A stretch of 7,738 bases of DNA, from assembly GCA_017410745.1 (NCBI GenBank), contig JAFPPJ010000406.1, forward strand, positions 1-7,738. Direction: 5' to 3'. The notes below the pieces were generated by a model. The model was not told where the DNA came from. It worked only from the letters and a program-made list of their open reading frames with translations, and did not search any database. The position numbers were made by a program, and so were the translations under genes. The DNA is from Oscillospiraceae bacterium (GTDB lineage Bacteria; Bacillota; Clostridia; Oscillospirales; Ruminococcaceae). This document shows positions 6,073 through 7,738 of the stretch, piece after piece; positions within the stretch are counted from its first letter, which is position 1; each line of letters starts with the position of its first letter.

Positions 6073-7281
6073 TTATCCGTCAGTGCGGACTGCTTTTATG
6101 CGTCCTATGCGCATATCCTCCGTGACGAGCACGGTGAAGATCAGCGTCTTGTACTTTGCCGACGGTGTCTCGCCGTCCTGCGGGATGTGTCCCACAAGGC
6201 TCGTGACGAATGCCGCCATAGTGTCATATTCGGTATCCTCAGGCAGCGGCTCGCCGAGTATCTCCATCGTCTGTGCCGCACCTGCCGAGCCGTCTATCAT
6301 CCATACGCCGTCCGAGATCTCTGTGATCTCGTCTTCCTCATCGTCGTATTCATCCCTTATCGAGCCGAATACGAGCTCTACCAGATCCTCCATCGTGACC
6401 ACGCCGTATGTGCCGCCGTACTCATCCACCACCACAGCCATCTGTATCTGCTTTTCGGTGAATATGCGGAACACGTCATCGCATACGCAGCTGCGCGGGA
6501 TATACTCCACATCGCGCATATAGGTCTCTGCCTTCACATCTGCGGCGGGCATCCCCACCAGAGTCAGCAGATCCTTCACGCATATAACGCCGATGATATG
6601 GTCGATACTGTCACGGTAAACGGGTATCCTTGAGAAGCCCGTATCTATCGCTCTGTATACCACATCGGTGACGGGAGCCTCTGCATCTACCGCAACGACG
6701 TCCGTGCGGTGAGTCATGACATTCTCTACGGGCATATCGTGGAATCTGAACACATGGTCTATCATGTCGCGTTCGGATTTCTCTATGCCGCCGTCCTCAC
6801 TGCCCTCATCCACCAACTGCATCACATCTTCCTCGCCGACCGCAGGGTCGGTGCAGTTGTTATACAGCCGTGAAAGCACACGGTTCATGAGACGGCAGAA
6901 TCCGGTGTAAAAGCTGTCGGATCTGATGCGTCTGCATATCTCCTCTGCCGATGCTTCCTTCCCCTTACGGCATATCACAGCATAGAGTATCACCGCTGCG
7001 ATGAGGTATGCCGCACAATAGGGCAGACATCTGTCCGGACAGACGTGCAGGGAGTATATGCACCCCGCGATAAGCAGCGCGATGATGAAGAGTGCATTCA
7101 CTGCACGGGATATGCCCAGTGAGAACCATGTTTCCCTGCTGCCGGCGATATCTTTGTCCTCATCCCACATCTCGGGCGGTACCTTTGCGGTCTGTTCAGA
7201 CCTGCGGACGATATATGCATCGAATATGCCGATGGCTGACATCAGCACGAAAATAATGATCTGACAGGCGTCAGGGTCCAT
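6073..7281 (-). CDS. CNNM/HlyC-CorC family membrane protein with CBS pair
   Basis: 402 residues. The N-terminus has about three hydrophobic segments (roughly 7-24, 60-77, 85-104) in place of the CNNM (DUF21) membrane domain. A cytosolic segment of the usual family form follows (VDEGSEDGGIEKSERDMIDH, from residue 157), then a CBS pair: CBS1 about 185-245 (VMTHRTDVVAVDA, GFSRIPVYRDS, IGVICVKDLL) and CBS2 about 253-308 (VVVDEYGGTYGVVTMEDLVE). A CorC_HlyC C-terminal domain lies at about 318-400 (VWMIDGSAG, TMAAFVTSLVGHIP). Family members are linked to Mg2+ export or resistance and to nucleotide sensing by the CBS domains; the old name hemolysin is misleading. The membrane part is shorter than usual, and an acidic insert (about 38-50) separates the first two helices, so transport activity is uncertain. 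The start is set by the promoter and Shine-Dalgarno just upstream. The stop lies 30 nt before the next gene, consistent with an operon. Confidence 0.88.
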   Translation of the reverse strand: MDPDACQIIIFVLMSAIGIFDAYIVRRSEQTAKVPPEMWDEDKDIAGSRETWFSLGISRAVNALFIIALLIAGCIYSLHVCPDRCLPYCAAYLIAAVILYAVICRKGKEASAEEICRRIRSDSFYTGFCRLMNRVLSRLYNNCTDPAVGEEDVMQLVDEGSEDGGIEKSERDMIDHVFRFHDMPVENVMTHRTDVVAVDAEAPVTDVVYRAIDTGFSRIPVYRDSIDHIIGVICVKDLLTLVGMPAADVKAETYMRDVEYIPRSCVCDDVFRIFTEKQIQMAVVVDEYGGTYGVVTMEDLVELVFGSIRDEYDDEEDEITEISDGVWMIDGSAGAAQTMEILGEPLPEDTEYDTMAAFVTSLVGHIPQDGETPSAKYKTLIFTVLVTEDMRIGRIKAVRTDG

Positions 7282-7325
7282 AGAAGACTTCCTTTCATAT
7301 GGCTTGATAATCGCTATACCATCTT

Positions 7326-7354
7326 ATTATACTACATCTGCACCATTCTGTCAA
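7326..7354 (-). promoter_or_regulatory. Consensus housekeeping (sigma-70/sigma-A) promoter
   Basis: On the minus strand TTGACA (7354-7349) is followed after exactly 17 nt by TATAAT (7331-7326). Both hexamers match the consensus perfectly. The expected transcription start is near 7319, giving a leader of about 38 nt before the ATG at 7281. A Shine-Dalgarno AAGGAAG (7294-7288) sits 6 nt before that ATG. No operator is obvious. This promoter probably drives the CNNM-type gene and the lipoprotein genes after it, since no comparable promoter is seen between them. Confidence 0.88.
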
Positions 7355-7398
7355 CAAGTATAAAAGCAACACTTTTCGATGTTTTCTACATTTTTTTC

Positions 7399-7447
7399 AA
7401 AAAAAATCGCCCGATTTAAGTAAAAAACGCTTAAATCGGACAATTTT
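7399..7447 (-). terminator. Strong intrinsic terminator of the phosphorylase transcript
   Basis: In the minus-strand transcript CCGATTTAAG (7439-7430) pairs perfectly with CTTAAATCGG (7420-7411) across a 9-nt loop. The stem extends outward with GC, GU and AU pairs to about 18 bp (7440-7447 with 7410-7403) and runs straight into eight T residues (7406-7399). Stem plus U-tract is a textbook Rho-independent terminator. The outer A-tract also gives some potential to terminate from the other direction. It separates the phosphorylase gene from the promoter just downstream. Confidence 0.88.
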
Positions 7448-7564
7448 ATATTTATGGGGACGAAATTTGTAACCGAATGTTGGTCTGATTTGTGGATGTT
7501 GACGAAGAAGAGGGAAGAGTGACCGTGTGCGTCATGAAAGTTCCCGCAGGCAATAGTCAACGAC
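7448..7564. other. Intergenic stretch with no recognised gene
   Basis: This is the middle of the 303-nt gap between the phosphorylase stop (7585) and the start of the CNNM-type gene (7281). It appears to be 3' untranslated sequence between the stop-codon hairpin and the terminator. A 69-codon TTG-started frame runs through it on the minus strand, but it crosses the terminator and part of the promoter and has no Shine-Dalgarno. A weak interrupted stem (GGGAA/TTCCC with TGAC/GTCA) lies near 7505-7545. I see no tRNA, riboswitch or repeat here. Confidence 0.5.
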
Positions 7565-7596
7565 CTGACCGCGGACGCTGTCCGCTACTTGGTCAG
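7565..7596 (-). other. Hairpin enclosing the phosphorylase stop codon
   Basis: An inner 6-bp GC-rich stem (7580-7585 with 7571-7576, 3-nt loop) is stacked on an outer 6-bp stem (7591-7596 with 7565-7570). A one-sided 5-nt bulge (7586-7590) contains the first two bases of the TAG stop codon, and its last G is the first paired base of the inner stem. No U-tract follows, so it is not an intrinsic terminator by itself. It could affect mRNA 3'-end stability or be incidental. The base pairing is seen directly; the function is unknown. Confidence 0.4.
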
Positions 7597-7738
7597 TCTC
7601 CATATGTTGCGTGCGTATTCATCAACAGCTCTGTCGGCGGAGAATATGCCTGCATTGGCGGTATTCTGCAGCGACATCTTGTTCCAGAGCGCCCTGTTCT
7701 TGTAGCACTCGGAGATGAACTGCTGTGCGGTCTGATAG
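7585..7738 (-). CDS. glgP: Glycogen/maltodextrin phosphorylase, C-terminal end (partial)
   Basis: Only the last 50 codons and the TAG stop are inside the window; the rest lies beyond the right edge. The translation contains WNKMSLQNTANAGIFSADRA followed by VDEYARNIWRLTK and stop. This closely matches the conserved C-terminus of glycosyltransferase family 35 alpha-glucan phosphorylases (Trp-x-x-Met, Asn-x-Ala, Gly-x-Phe-Ser-x-Asp-Arg, Glu-Tyr-Ala, Ile-Trp). Members are cytoplasmic PLP enzymes that phosphorolyse alpha-1,4-glucan to glucose-1-phosphate. The catalytic and PLP-lysine regions are not visible, so glycogen and maltodextrin preference cannot be separated, and glgP is used as the generic symbol. 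The gene ends upstream of a strong terminator and is probably a separate transcription unit from the genes that follow. Confidence 0.9.
   Translation of the reverse strand, partial: YQTAQQFISECYKNRALWNKMSLQNTANAGIFSADRAVDEYARNIWRLTK

Noticed and set aside
5609..6523. Second long plus-strand frame (about 304 codons), Ser/Val-rich
   Set aside because: Antisense shadow of the P1 N-terminal region and the CNNM-type gene; no initiation signal and low-complexity content.
4234..6633. Very long open frame on the plus strand (about 799 codons) antisense to P1 and the end of the CNNM-type gene
   Set aside because: The minus-strand genes there have clear domains, signal peptides and Shine-Dalgarno sites. 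The plus-strand product is an irregular Leu/Val/Cys/Gly-rich sequence expected from reading biased codons backwards, and it begins inside P1 without a ribosome site.
7351..7560. Minus-strand small frame of about 69 codons between the phosphorylase stop and the operon promoter
   Set aside because: It needs a TTG start, has no Shine-Dalgarno, crosses the terminator hairpin and its U-tract, and ends in the -35 region.

Overview
All genes in this window lie on the minus strand, so it reads from high to low coordinates. The base composition is roughly balanced by eye. The proteins have Thr/Glu/Asp-rich surface linkers with VTDEEGN-type stretches, there are several lipoproteins, and the -35/-10 and Shine-Dalgarno signals are strong. 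Together these suggest a Gram-positive gut or rumen Clostridia of the Ruminococcus / Oscillospiraceae type. This taxonomic guess is inference from protein style and was not searched.

Layout. At the right edge (7585-7738) is the 3' end of a glycogen/maltodextrin phosphorylase gene. It is followed by a hairpin around its stop codon and then a strong intrinsic terminator (7399-7447). A consensus promoter (TTGACA, 17-nt spacer, TATAAT; 7326-7354) then starts a new transcription unit. The first gene of that unit (6073-7281) encodes a membrane protein of the CNNM/HlyC-CorC family: a short, degenerate membrane part, a CBS pair and a CorC_HlyC domain.

The rest of the unit is a head-to-tail series of five predicted lipoproteins, called P1-P5 here: P1 (4213-6042), P2 (2747-4171), P3 (1603-2745), P4 (558-1601) and P5 (1-443, cut by the window edge). 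P1-P4 each carry a transglutaminase-like (papain-fold) domain with an intact Cys-His-Asp triad and share a further C-terminal module. P5 matches the N-terminal half of the same family; its catalytic part is outside the window. The proteins shrink along the operon because the stalk between lipid anchor and enzyme domain shortens, and only P1 has an SH3-like domain plus lysine clusters. P2/P3 and P3/P4 are joined by the identical 13-nt TGA-T-ATG sequence without a visible Shine-Dalgarno, which suggests translational coupling.

Working model (inference): a co-expressed set of membrane-anchored, outward-facing cysteine enzymes of the transglutaminase fold, made by tandem duplication and diversified in reach from the membrane. 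They could cleave, cross-link or otherwise modify surface or wall proteins, with a CNNM-type membrane protein in the same operon. No substrate can be named from the sequence. I see no mobile element, CRISPR array, tRNA or rRNA.
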